64,000 nucleotides of DNA from Bacteroidales bacterium. Its GTDB lineage: Bacteria > Bacteroidota > Bacteroidia > Bacteroidales > UBA4417. The notes beneath the pieces are model-generated. The model had not been told where the DNA came from. It did no database searches and saw only the letters and a program-made list of their open reading frames with translations. Of the stretch, positions 18,401 to 28,100 are shown one piece after another. The stretch lies in contig JADJHD010000017.1 of assembly GCA_016707705.1 (NCBI GenBank), forward strand, positions 79,006 through 143,005, in the 5' to 3' direction. How positions within the stretch are numbered: the first letter of the stretch is position 1; each line of letters begins with the position of its first letter. The position numbers were made by a program, and so were the translations under genes.

Positions 18401-21400
18401 CACGGTGATTTCGGATGACATGACCTTTCGGATCGACCCAACTCCTGTAAGTGACGCAGGTGCTGACGGAGAAATCTGCGGACAGCGACCATATCAGTTA
18501 AATGCAGTTGCCTTATACCAAAATACTATTAACTGGATTACTACCGGTGATGGAACTTTTAGCAACACTCATATTCTGAATCCAACCTATACTCCCGGCC
18601 CTAATGACGTTGGGCATTTCGTGAGACTTACCCTGGATTTGTCAGGTTGCCGCAACCTTACCGGTAATGATTATATGATGCTGAATGTGCATCCGGATCC
18701 TACGGCTGTCATCAGTGGAAGCACAAGCATCTGTGAAGGAGTTGTAACACCAATTTCAATTGCACTCACAGGCACTCCGCCCTGGAATGTTACTATTACA
18801 AACGGAACTCAGCCAATAACAGAAACCGGTATTCTTGTATCTCCATATGTCTTTAGTGTAAGCCCAATTATTACCAGCACCTACTGGATTCAGGCAGCAA
18901 ATGACGCCTTTTGCAATGTGCCTGGTGATTCACTGCATGGACAGGCATATGTGGTAGTTTTTCCGCTACCCAATCCATTCCACATGAACGTAACAAATGG
19001 AGGCGTTTATTGTGAAGGAGATTCCGGGGTGGTTATAGGTCTTAACGGTTCTGAATCCGGGATGGAATATCAGCTATACCATAATGGCAATGCTGTAGGA
19101 AGTCCGTTCTCCGGATCAGGTCATCCATTGGTATTTGGACTGTTCACAGCTCCCGGACAATATTCGGTGATCGGGAATAATCCACTTGGAAACTGCATGA
19201 GATCCATGAGTGATTCCGTAATCGTAATCATGAGTCCAACACCAGTTACTGATTTTCAGGCAACCACTGCTTGTAATCAGGATACAACCTACTTCACGGT
19301 CAGCGGGAACTTTATAGATAAAATCAGTCACTGGCTGTGGGATTTTGGCGATGGCACCTACGAAACCTATAATACTCCTTACGAACCTTCCCATGTTTAC
19401 CCAACCCATGGAACTTTCATAGTCACGCTTACTGTTGAAGACACTAATAACTGTCAGTATACCATCAGTCACCCTATTGAAGTCCGACCAGATCCTACTG
19501 CATTCTTCAGTTCCGTAACTCCCAATTGTGAAGGAGGAAATACTCAGTTTATTGAAATGAGTACCAATCCACCTAATCAGGGCTATATTCAGCGATGGGT
19601 ATGGGATTTTGGAGATGGAACTCCCTTTGATACTATTAATTTCCCCAACAATACCAATCCTGTGCATTTGTATGCAGGTCCCGGGACATATTCGGTTACG
19701 CTATCCATTGAAACCAGCCATGGTTGCCGAAACAGCTATACCGGATCTGTGGTTGTTTCTACACATCCCCAGGGATGGTTCAGCGCATGGAATAACTGCC
19801 AAAATGAAATCGCCATCTTCCAGGATCAGACCAACCTGAACGGGGGCGGACAGGTAGCCTCATGGCTCTGGACCTTTGGTGATCCCACCTCAGGAGCATT
19901 GAACACTTCCACTCTGCAGAACCCAACGCATATCTATTCCGCTGCAGGAACCTACAACGTCCTTCTCTGGGTAACCAACTTCAACGGATGCACCGATTCA
20001 ATAAGCCGTGATGTAGTTGTGAAGGGAGCCCCCGATGCTGAGTTCATCAATGCCCCGGGATGTCTTACCTCTCCAACACTCTTCTGGGCCGATTCACTGT
20101 TGATTAACGTCCCGGCCACTGCAACCTACGCATGGAACTTCGGGGATGGTGCTACTGCCTACAGCCGCAACACCCAGCATACCTACCTCGCTGCAGGAAC
20201 CTATACCGTTACCCTTACCATTACCGATACTGCCGGTTGTGAAGGTTCTGTAAGCCACGATATCACCGTTACCCCTCCGCCTGCAGCTCATTTCACCGCT
20301 TCACTCAATAACTGCCAGGGACAGGCCGTGGCCTTCACCAACCTGAGCTCTACAACGGCAGGTTACCTCAACAGCTGGAAGTGGGATTTCGGGGATGGAT
20401 CGCCTGTTGTCACCATCGCTTTCCCCAATACCCCCGATGTAACCCATACCTATGCCGTTACCGGTATTTTCAATGTCACCCTCACCGTGACCAACTCTTT
20501 AGGCTGCTCGCATTCCGAGACTATCACCCTGAACGTGTTTGGGGCACCGACCTCTGATTTCTACTCCTCTGGCCATTGCCTTGGTGATGCCGTTCATTTC
20601 ACCGATATCTCCACCACCACCGCCAACCAGTCCATATCTTCATGGTCATGGACTTTTGGAGACCCCACCTCGGGAGTTTTCAACACCTCTGACCTGCAGA
20701 ACCCAACCCATACCTATGCCGCTGCAGGTAACTACACGGTTAGTCTTAAAACCTATACCGCCAACGGTTGTCATGACTCTGTAGCTTACCAGCTGACCAT
20801 TCTTCCTTTGCCTGTTGCCGATTTCGTGTTTGAAGCTGCCTGCCAGGGTAATCCTGCTCAGTTCAACCCTTCGGGAATGGCCCTCGGCACCATCGCCTCC
20901 TGGTTCTGGAATTTTGGGGATGGCAACACCTCAACCCTGCAGGCCCCCTCACATATCTACACCTTTGCAGGAACTTATTCAGTCACCCTTTCGGTAACCG
21001 ATACTTCCGGATGCTCCCGCTCGGTTACTCATCCCCTGACTATAGTCACCCCCCCGGTAGTGAACTTTGACTTTAACTCTCCCAACTGCGATGATATGGC
21101 CGTGCAGTTCAACGACCTGTCTACCGCCCCTGCCGGGTATATCGTGCGATGGACATGGGACTTTGGGGATGGAAACACACAAAGCATTACTTTCCCCTCT
21201 ACTGCTTCTGTAAGTCATACCTACACTCAGGGTGGAACTTTTAATGTCTCCCTCTGGGTTAAAACCTCTGATTCCTGCTCCAGCCTGCTGAGTAAAACTC
21301 TCACCGTGCTTCCAAAACCTTCCGCAGACTTCAACCACGGATCTGCTTGCCTTGGTGCTTCCGTTTCCTTCACCGATGCCTCCCTTAGCAATACCACCGG

Positions 21401-22979
21401 AGGTATCACCACCTGGAACTGGAATTTTGGGGATCCCACCTCGGGAACCTTTAACTCCAGCACCCTGCAGAACCCCACCCATATCTTTAATACCGCCGGA
21501 ACTTATTCAGTAAAACTGAAAGTCTTTATTGCAGGCGGATGCTACGACTCCATTATCATGCCCGTAGTCGTCACGCCTCCTCCCACCGTGGACTTTTCAG
21601 CTGTAGCAGGATGCGGAGGGGATACTACTTCCTTCACTTCCTCAGCCCTTGTGAATGTACCTGCCACTCAGAGCTGGTACTGGAGTTTTGGAGACGGTCT
21701 GTATTCTACCCTTGTGGATCCTGTGCATATCTATGCCATGGCAGGCACCTATACCGTATCGCTCACCATCACCGATACTGCTGGATGCATCAATACAAAG
21801 ACCAATTCCATCACCGTTACCGCAGGACCTACCGCCAACTTCAGCTTCTCAACACCTGCCTGCTCCTCCACAGTTGTCACTTTCACCGATCTGGGCAATG
21901 CCAACGGCACCACCCTGAACCTCTGGCACTGGACTTTTGGAGACGGTTCTGATACCACCTTTACAACCTACCATCCAACGCTGACCCATACCTATTCCCA
22001 GCCCGGTACCTTTATTGTATCCCTCTCCCTGTCCACGCAGGAAGGATGCACCGCCACCGTGCAGATACCACTAAGCATATCTCCTGCTCCGCTTGCAGAT
22101 TTTGACTTCACCAATACCTGCCAGGCACTGCCCACGCAGTTCACCGATCTTACCTCCCTCAACGGAGGTACCATCCTGATCAGCCATGCATGGAATTTTG
22201 GAGATCCATCCTCAGGAAGTGCAAATACCAGCACTGCTGCCAGTCCTGTTCATACCTTTACTGCCCCGGGAACCTATACCGTCACCCTGATCACTCAGAA
22301 TGCTTCGGGTTGTGCCGATACACTGGATAAGCTGGTGACCGTTGTTCCAAAGCCCGGAGTGGAGTTCTTTACCGATTCGCTCACCTGTCTGGGAAGCATG
22401 ACGACCTTCTTCACCGATACCATCATCACTCCCGTGGGAGCTGTTCAGGCTTTTAACTGGAATTTTGGTGACGGAACAGTTTCTTCTAATTTGCAGAACC
22501 CTACACATACCTATACTGTGGCCGGTACTTTCAATGTCACCCTTACCATTGCCGATACCTCCGGATGCCAGAACATCATCTCCCATCCGGTGACCATTCA
22601 CAATGCCCCCTCCTCCTCCTTCACCTTCCTTTCCGCCTGCGCCGAAGCTGCGACACAGTTCACCGATCTGAGTCTGGCACCGGCAGGAGATACCCTGGTG
22701 AGCTGGTACTGGGATTTTAACCTTGCCAGTCCGGGAACAGACACCTCTGCACTGCAGAACCCGACCCATACTTATTCTGTAGCAGGAACCTACACCGTAT
22801 CACTCACCACAAAAACCGAGCACGGTTGTTCCGACACCAAAACAATGCCACTACAGGTATGGAACAAGCCCACGGCTCCATTTAAATACACCGCTTCCCC
22901 TGTGCCAACGGCTGGTGCAGTTCCAGGACTCTTCATGGAGCTACCAGGCTACCGTCACCTCCTGGAACTGGGAGTTTGA
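15252..22979 (+). CDS. Giant PKD/Ig-like adhesin, copy 1: central 2,575-residue part
   Basis: This frame continues the gene begun at 13835. In order it has a PKD-like domain (about 15800-16050), ten ~87-residue Ig-like repeats (16064-18700) with the signature AGxxATICEGSTYTLxG...YTPSAADI or YTPGPGETG, a linker, then a long run of PKD domains recognised by W-W/D-FGDG or FGDPTSG and the HTYAAAGTYTV strand. PKD strings on secreted Bacteroidota proteins usually serve adhesion or polymer binding at the cell surface. The frame breaks at about 22895-22912, where copy 2 has one more C and one more G. Bases from 19811 on are almost identical to copy 2. Confidence 0.85.
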   Translation: MTQATINQNLMIKRTPPTPAIPSGPTPVCPGQTNVTYTVPSQISTTTYHWTLPDGTTQTTNTPSITISFSASATSGNLYVRGWNAECGFGLNSPVLFIVVGSSSAATITGPITACLGSTSTFSTGTGPSTYNWSAYGGTVQGSATNPTANILWTQAGNDTVTLVTTSTLCPSSTTKKIVTVTPLPSALFTYADTCKGTPVIFTDHSTISSGTITGWSWTFGDGSLPNTSQNPTHTYALAGTYTVVLTVTSSPGCSSSYSRQIHIVASASAFAGNNGVTCQSTAYTVSGATATNYSSLLWTHNGFGTLTGVNTLTPTYSPGVTENGTVILTLTAYGNPPCGSVSSTMTLTINPSAAAFAGNNATICEGSTYTLSGSNASNYTSLSWTTMGSGSFNNATTLHPVYTPSAADIAAGSVTLKLTAISLTACANAISQMTLGISRQVVVDAGPAATMCQSSTYTLNGSSAQYYTSLTWTTTGTGTISNPNILHPVYAPGPNETGTITFTLQANSAAPCNNLSDNMQLTIEPSATASAGNDGLICEGSTFSLSTSAATNYTSLSWSTSGTGTFSSTSTLHPVYTPSAGDISLGQVILTLQANGIAPCPNPTSAITLHISRQPVADAGPNGVFCQNTTYTISGSSASNYTGLTWSHDGTGNFNNSTFLHPVYTPGPGESGTVNCTLTVNAAPPCTDVIDFLQFTIDPTPQADAGPNGFICEGSDYTITGATAANTTATGIHWTETGTGSFTGANTISPTYHPGPGETGQVFITLVVDGALSCSGSTDSDGQILTISPFPSVAAGSDATICAANTYSLSGNQENCSPYQWTSTGDGSFSNPNQLNAIYTPGASDILAGVVKLYLTGIGTGACSAETVTDTLTLHIDPMPQVYAGPDDAFCVLNPIPVTGATAANYTTLTWSGGSGSYDDPTFLAPVYTPSAADLAAGFVNLTLKAKGGLSCSSQIVSDTRYFSLTPYPTVNAGPDDFICSTQTFYQFSGHGTDILPGSIHWTFSGGDGVLNSDTILNPIYSPGPIDLATIDRVIIFTLTIEGRGNCIGTVISDDMTFRIDPTPVSDAGADGEICGQRPYQLNAVALYQNTINWITTGDGTFSNTHILNPTYTPGPNDVGHFVRLTLDLSGCRNLTGNDYMMLNVHPDPTAVISGSTSICEGVVTPISIALTGTPPWNVTITNGTQPITETGILVSPYVFSVSPIITSTYWIQAANDAFCNVPGDSLHGQAYVVVFPLPNPFHMNVTNGGVYCEGDSGVVIGLNGSESGMEYQLYHNGNAVGSPFSGSGHPLVFGLFTAPGQYSVIGNNPLGNCMRSMSDSVIVIMSPTPVTDFQATTACNQDTTYFTVSGNFIDKISHWLWDFGDGTYETYNTPYEPSHVYPTHGTFIVTLTVEDTNNCQYTISHPIEVRPDPTAFFSSVTPNCEGGNTQFIEMSTNPPNQGYIQRWVWDFGDGTPFDTINFPNNTNPVHLYAGPGTYSVTLSIETSHGCRNSYTGSVVVSTHPQGWFSAWNNCQNEIAIFQDQTNLNGGGQVASWLWTFGDPTSGALNTSTLQNPTHIYSAAGTYNVLLWVTNFNGCTDSISRDVVVKGAPDAEFINAPGCLTSPTLFWADSLLINVPATATYAWNFGDGATAYSRNTQHTYLAAGTYTVTLTITDTAGCEGSVSHDITVTPPPAAHFTASLNNCQGQAVAFTNLSSTTAGYLNSWKWDFGDGSPVVTIAFPNTPDVTHTYAVTGIFNVTLTVTNSLGCSHSETITLNVFGAPTSDFYSSGHCLGDAVHFTDISTTTANQSISSWSWTFGDPTSGVFNTSDLQNPTHTYAAAGNYTVSLKTYTANGCHDSVAYQLTILPLPVADFVFEAACQGNPAQFNPSGMALGTIASWFWNFGDGNTSTLQAPSHIYTFAGTYSVTLSVTDTSGCSRSVTHPLTIVTPPVVNFDFNSPNCDDMAVQFNDLSTAPAGYIVRWTWDFGDGNTQSITFPSTASVSHTYTQGGTFNVSLWVKTSDSCSSLLSKTLTVLPKPSADFNHGSACLGASVSFTDASLSNTTGGITTWNWNFGDPTSGTFNSSTLQNPTHIFNTAGTYSVKLKVFIAGGCYDSIIMPVVVTPPPTVDFSAVAGCGGDTTSFTSSALVNVPATQSWYWSFGDGLYSTLVDPVHIYAMAGTYTVSLTITDTAGCINTKTNSITVTAGPTANFSFSTPACSSTVVTFTDLGNANGTTLNLWHWTFGDGSDTTFTTYHPTLTHTYSQPGTFIVSLSLSTQEGCTATVQIPLSISPAPLADFDFTNTCQALPTQFTDLTSLNGGTILISHAWNFGDPSSGSANTSTAASPVHTFTAPGTYTVTLITQNASGCADTLDKLVTVVPKPGVEFFTDSLTCLGSMTTFFTDTIITPVGAVQAFNWNFGDGTVSSNLQNPTHTYTVAGTFNVTLTIADTSGCQNIISHPVTIHNAPSSSFTFLSACAEAATQFTDLSLAPAGDTLVSWYWDFNLASPGTDTSALQNPTHTYSVAGTYTVSLTTKTEHGCSDTKTMPLQVWNKPTAPFKYTASPVPTAGAVPGLFMELPGYRHLLELGV
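16064..18700 (+). repeat. Ten ~87-residue Ig-like repeats in adhesin copy 1
   Basis: Repeat starts, judged by the AG-D/N-xxxC motif, lie near 16064, 16322, 16583, 16842, 17106, 17363, 17637, 17901, 18168 and 18453, spaced about 260-270 bp. The first units alternate between a CEGSTYTL...PSAADI form and a CQxTTYT...PGPGETG form. Copy 2 has about nineteen units. Confidence 0.8.
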
Positions 22980-23802
22980 ACCCTACCAGTACGGTACAGG
23001 TCAGAACCCAACCCATTCCTACTATGCTGTGGACTCCTGTTACGATGTGAAGCTTATGATCACCGACTTGAGAGGATGCGTGGATACCCTTATTAAACCA
23101 GTCTGTGTGCCCCCTCAGCTCACTGCCACCTTCACCTACCAGCAGGCATGCTTCTCCCAGCCCATGACCTTCTCTCCCCAGCTGCTCACACCACCGCCTG
23201 CTCAGGACTCCCTGATCACCTTCAGCTGGAATTTTGGAGATCCCGCTTCAGGAAATCAGAACAACAGCACCCAGAAACATCCTTCGCATATTTATTCCGC
23301 TCCCGGATTCTATACCATCAACTTCACCACCACCGACATGTTCGGCTGCCAGGCAACGGATTACCAGTCCGTGCAGGTGCATGCTCTGCCTGTGGCTGCT
23401 TTCTCCTATGACCCGGGAAGCTGCGACAGCACACTTACCTTCACCTCGGCATCCATAGATACCGCTGCTGCCATCACCACCCTCTACTGGGACTTTGGAG
23501 ATGGTACGCTGGATACCCTTTATGCTCCTGCCGTATCTGTAACCCATAAGTACTCCACCCCCGGAACCTATACCGCCACCCTTACCGTGGAGGATGCCAA
23601 CGGATGCACTTCCACCGTTACCGATTCGGTGCGCAGGGCTCCATGCATTGTGGCAGCCTACATCGCTTCCGATACCCTGCTGTGCCAGAACTACAGTCTT
23701 AACTTCTCCGACCTTTCCACCTGCAACGGTACCATCAGTCAGTGGTATGGACATGGGGAGATACCTCCCAGCCTGTATCCTACAATGTGTACCAGGCCCT
23801 AA
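22915..23802 (+). CDS. Adhesin copy 1 fragment: PKD domains after second frameshift
   Basis: The sequence QFQDSSWSYQATVTSWNWEF...SDLSTCNGTISQW matches the continuous reading of copy 2. It ends where copy 1 has GTGGTATGG against GTGGGTATGG in copy 2 (about 23743), a one-G loss. It has no start signal of its own; it is a piece of the 13835 gene and would not be translated without frameshift repair or correction of the assembly. Confidence 0.6.
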   Translation: MQFQDSSWSYQATVTSWNWEFEPYQYGTGQNPTHSYYAVDSCYDVKLMITDLRGCVDTLIKPVCVPPQLTATFTYQQACFSQPMTFSPQLLTPPPAQDSLITFSWNFGDPASGNQNNSTQKHPSHIYSAPGFYTINFTTTDMFGCQATDYQSVQVHALPVAAFSYDPGSCDSTLTFTSASIDTAAAITTLYWDFGDGTLDTLYAPAVSVTHKYSTPGTYTATLTVEDANGCTSTVTDSVRRAPCIVAAYIASDTLLCQNYSLNFSDLSTCNGTISQWYGHGEIPPSLYPTMCTRP

Positions 23803-24068
23803 CGCCTCATACCTTCACCCAGCCCGGTACTTTCCTTGTCAAACTGAAAGTCACCACCCTGGTGGGGGGAACACCCGTTTCAGACTCCGCTTCGCGTGTG
23901 GTCACCGTGGTATCCACTCCGCTGGCAGGCTTCACCACAGAAAATCTCTGCCTGAACCAGCCTGCCCAGTTCACCGATACCTCGCAGTCCAACGGTGCCA
24001 CCCTGCTTACCTACCGCTGGCTCTTTGACGATCCGCTCTCCGGTATACGACACTGCCGTGGTGCGTAA
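23742..24068 (+). pseudogene. Adhesin copy 1 fragment: PKD domain after third frameshift
   Basis: The sequence VWTWGDTSQPVSYNVYQ...TYRWLFDDPLS matches copy 2, then breaks at an extra C near 24041. More indels against copy 2 follow near 24072 (C lost), 24090 (C lost) and 24118 (three bases lost). Confidence 0.6.
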
Positions 24069-24112
24069 TCCATCTATACCTATCCTGCTCCGGAACCTAC
24101 AATCCGCAGCTG

Positions 24113-24328
24113 GTGCTCAACCAGGCAGGATGCCGCGATACAGCAACTACAGCAATCACCGTCTATGGTCTGCCGGCTGCTTCGTTCAACCATTCCCTCT
24201 CCTGCGTGGGACAGCCCACCCTGTTCTTTGACCATTCCGATCCGTATCTCGCCCGCTCTGTTTATGGGGATGGAGGGTATCGGACAGCCTGGACCGCTTT
24301 ATCGGCACCATGCAGGAGACAGGCCTGA
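24113..24328 (+). pseudogene. Adhesin copy 1 fragment: short PKD remnant
   Basis: NQAGCRDTATTAITVYGLPAASFNHSL...DHSDPYLA is homologous to copy 2. The frame then goes wrong at GCCCGC (copy 2 GCCCCGC, about 24250), and another G is lost at about 24313. It is part of the broken 3' end of copy 1. Confidence 0.55.
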
Positions 24329-24996
24329 GTTCACCTTTGACTCGGCAGGGACCTATTACATCCGACTTACCGCTTCCAGATACCAACCAGTGTGCCGATA
24401 CCCTTTCGGCTATTGTGCATACCCGTCCTTCGCCGCTCACCGCTTTCTCCTACACCGAGAACGTGGATAATGTGCAGGGACAGCTGCAGTTCTCCGATGG
24501 TTCCATCGGGGCGGCAGAATACCACTGGGATTTTGGTAACGGGGAGATATCTCCAGCTCAATCGCCCACCATCACCTATGCTGAGGACGGCAACTACACC
24601 ATTACCCTTGTGACTCTCAATGAGGACGGCTGCTCCGATACTGCAACCATGCAGTACAACATGCTCTTCAAGGGATTATGGGTGCCCAATGCCTTTGCAC
24701 CGGGTGGAACATGGCAGCAGACAAGGCTCTGGAAGCCTGTGGGTGTTAACCTCGCATCCTACTCCTGCCAGGTGTACAACTCTCATGGTATGCTCATCTG
24801 GGAATCAAAGCTGCTGGATGACAAGGGCGCTCCTTCCGAATACTGGGACGGTACCTTCCAAGGATCATCCGTGCAGCAGTATGTGTGGAAGATACAGGCC
24901 ATCTTCCGCGATGGTACCATCTGGGATAATAAAGATGTGGGCGAACATGAAGGTATGCATGGGGAGAAATATGGAACAATAGTACTAATCAGATGA
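24310..24996 (+). CDS. Adhesin copy 1 fragment: last PKD and T9SS type-B sorting domain
   Basis: After an extra C near 24375 the frame again matches copy 2 (DTNQCADTLSAIVHTRPSP onward). It contains the last PKD (EYHWDFGNGE) and then the ~100-residue gliding-motility-type C-terminal domain LWVPNAFAPGG...YVWKIQAIFRDGTIWDNKDVG. That domain directs export through the type IX secretion system and surface attachment via SprF/PorV-type partners. If the upstream frameshifts are real, this domain is disconnected from the adhesin and copy 1 cannot be exported normally. Confidence 0.65.
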   Translation: MQETGLSSPLTRQGPITSDLPLPDTNQCADTLSAIVHTRPSPLTAFSYTENVDNVQGQLQFSDGSIGAAEYHWDFGNGEISPAQSPTITYAEDGNYTITLVTLNEDGCSDTATMQYNMLFKGLWVPNAFAPGGTWQQTRLWKPVGVNLASYSCQVYNSHGMLIWESKLLDDKGAPSEYWDGTFQGSSVQQYVWKIQAIFRDGTIWDNKDVGEHEGMHGEKYGTIVLIR

Positions 24997-25041
24997 TTAA
25001 TTCTCTGCTTAAATTCTTCGAGACTTTAATATTTATTTTAA

Positions 25042-25080
25042 AAAGAGGGCTTAACTAACGGAGTCCTCTTTCTTTTTCTT
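25042..25080 (+). terminator. Rho-independent terminator between the two adhesin genes
   Basis: A 10-bp stem AAAGAGGGCT (25042-25051) / AGTCCTCTTT (25062-25071), with one G-T pair and a 10-base loop, is followed by CTTTTTCTT. Confidence 0.85.
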
Positions 25081-25177
25081 AGCATTGATACATAGAATTT
25101 TATATTTTTAGACCCTAAAAAACCCGTATCTACTTTCTTCCCTCCAACAAACTACTTTACTCAACCGATTTCATACC

Positions 25178-28100
25178 ATGAAAAGCAAGATATCTACCCC
25201 TCTCAGGAACAGTTCATTAATTGTTTTTCTAATTTTCCTACTGTTCGGTCCTGTCAAAATTGTACAGGCAGAAGGTACCAAGCAATTGGACCCAAACACT
25301 GCATCTGTATCATTTCCAACACTATGTGGAAGAATCCACCTTAGTCAGGATGCCGGGCAATCAAGGATACCTTTTGCTTTGGTTGGATGTGCACAAGTTT
25401 ACCGATTGAATATTTATGTTGCAGACCCTGCAAATGAAAATATCTACATGGGCTTTGGAGCAATTACCGATTATGGTGGAGGCACTCCTCTCTATGACGT
25501 CAGTTTTCAGGTAAAAGACCCAAATGATAATGTAGTTACCGGATTCGCTATGACTGCATTACCAACAACGGGAGCCGGATTTATACCAACAGGTGTTGCT
25601 GGTTACAATCAAGCTCTTGCAGGACCTAACATTGGAGGAACTGTACCCGCTGGATATGAGCCATTGATGTTGGATCCAGCTATGGCTGGCAACTACTACA
25701 TAGAATTTCAGATTCCCGGTGGCTCTGCTGGCCGACAATTTGAAACTTTTGATATTACCGTTGCAAATGGTGCAAATCCAATACCCGGAAGGCTATGGAG
25801 TAAGGCATGGCAATTAAGTTCAAATACTACTTCTGCCGGAACAAACGGTAAAACCTTCTCAAGATTTTTTGTCTATTCAACAGATAGTATTGTAACCAGT
25901 TTTGACTGTAACGGATTAGCCGGTGGAGTATTCTCTGTTTATTGCAACCCTTATGGTACTGCAAATACAGGCGACTGGGATCATGACAGGCAGTCTAAAA
26001 ATGGTAACGGAAGTGTAATCCCCTTATACAAGCTATTTTTAAATGATCCGGACCCTGCAGTTTTTGGGACAGGGACGTTTGGGCAAGTCTGTGAGTTATC
26101 CAGCAGTTCTCATTGCGATGGTACTGTTGATATTCTGGTCAAGGTGAATAAGCCCGGAACTATACAATTTGTTATTGACGTTGATCCAATTGGTGCAGGA
26201 CCTGAAGATGTTACCATTAATTCACCAGTAACCGGAAGCCCGGGGTGTGCTGACTGGGATACAATTCCATGGAATGGACTGGATGGTTTTGGCCAACCAG
26301 TTTTGAATGGCGCGACTATTAAGTTCAACATTGCCTATCTGAATGGCTTGACAAATCTGCCATTATACGATATTGAGGACAATAAATTTGGGATTAAGGT
26401 TGACATAGTTCGACCCTCACCTCCTTCTGGAAATAAACTTCCATTATATTGGGATGACTCCGAATTAACCCCTGCAGGTACAACTAATATTGTAACCGGC
26501 TGTACATATCCTTCCGGTGGCATTGTAACAGGTTGTCATAACTGGACGTATAGTGGATTTCAGGATCAGGTTACCCATAATTCCTGGTGGTACTATTTGT
26601 CGGAGGATGCTCAAAATCTAACAATTAACATTATCAGAGCTCCGGCGGCAGCTGGTCCAATTTCAGGATCCGCAACTGTTTGTCAGGGTGGGACCTACAC
26701 TTATTCCGTTCCTGTAATTCAAAGTGCTGCCAAGTATGTCTGGACATTATTGGATGCTGCAAATACAGTTGTTCAGCATGATTCGATTAATAGTCCGGAT
26801 AATACGTTCACCTATAACTTTGGCGCAACACAAACGCCTGGCCCTTACACTTTGAAGGTTAAAGGCTGGAATGCAAGTTGTGGCGACAGCACAGAGTCAG
26901 TTTACGCATTGGTTCTTAATGCTTATTCAATACCTCCTGTTTCCGGCCCCGCCAATGCCTGTATCAACACAATTAGTGCTTTTTCAACTATTGGAACTCT
27001 ATCCACTTATTCCTGGAGTGCAACCAATGGAACAGTTCAAGGGTCCTCCACAAACCCAAGCTGCAATATACTTTGGAATGCAGCAGGTAATCAAACAGTT
27101 ACCTTAGTGTCATCTACAGCCGCCTGCCCCGCTGTTAACAGCACCTTCGATATTTTCATCCAAGCTTTACCAGTGCCAGATGCAGGATTAAACGGAATAA
27201 CTTGTCAAGGCCAGGCTTACACAATAAGTGGTGCATCCATCACAAATCAGAACTCCTATTCCTGGTCGGTTACTTCCGGTGCAGGCACCTTGACAAATGC
27301 ACTGACACTAACTCCAACCTATACTCCAACCCCGGGAGAAACAGGAAATATCTTACTAACCTTAACCGGAACCGGATTGTCAAACTGTCCAAGCATCAAT
27401 GACCAGATGCAGTTACAGATTGTACCTTATCCATCAGCTAATGCAGGATTGGATGCCGTTATCTGTCAGGGACAAACCTATACATTCCCGGCTGGCTATG
27501 CTATTGCGAGCAATTACAGTACAGTTGGCTGGACAGCCTCCGGAAGTGGAGCCATCACAAATGGCAACACTCTTACTCCAACCTATACTCCAGGCGCAGG
27601 TGAAACAGGACCAGTAACTTTGACATTAACCGCCAATCCTAATACTCCATGTTCCGGCATTACGGACCAGATGACCCTGCAAATCAATCCTGCTGCATTA
27701 TCCTTTGCAGGAGGCAATGATATTATCTGCGAAGGCAGCACTTACACACTATCAGCTGCAACAACCTCAAATTATTCTTCCCTGGCATGGACAAGCAGTG
27801 GTAGTGGAAGCTTCAACGATGCAACAATTTTAACTCCTATCTATACTCCATCTGCGGCTGATATTACTGCCGGTGGGGTGAACCTGACTCTTACGGCTTC
27901 CGGATTAACAAGCTGTTCAGCTGTTCCAGCTACCATGCATCTTGCAATTTCACGTCAGGTTGTTGTAAATGCGGGCAATTTCGCTTCTGTTTGCCAAAAT
28001 TCCAGCTTTACAGTATCTACTGCTAATGCTCAGTACTTTAACACCATTATTTGGACCCAGGATGGATTAGGATCACTATCAGGAGCAAATACCCTGACTC

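Larger units (their letters stand above)
19811..24960 (+). repeat. Near-identical 5.15-kb block shared with 33280-38445 (first copy)
   Basis: From CGCCATCTTCCAGGATCAG onward the two adhesin genes are almost base-for-base the same, with mainly third-position differences. Upstream of this point they are clearly diverged. The block covers most PKD domains and the sorting domain and ends within the last ~40 bases of the gene. It is visibly richer in G+C than the 5' halves. Confidence 0.9.

Noticed and set aside
20979..24440. Many long antisense and shifted frames over the PKD regions
   Set aside because: They are shadows of G+C-rich repeated coding sequence; they recur at the same place in both adhesin copies and lack any domain.
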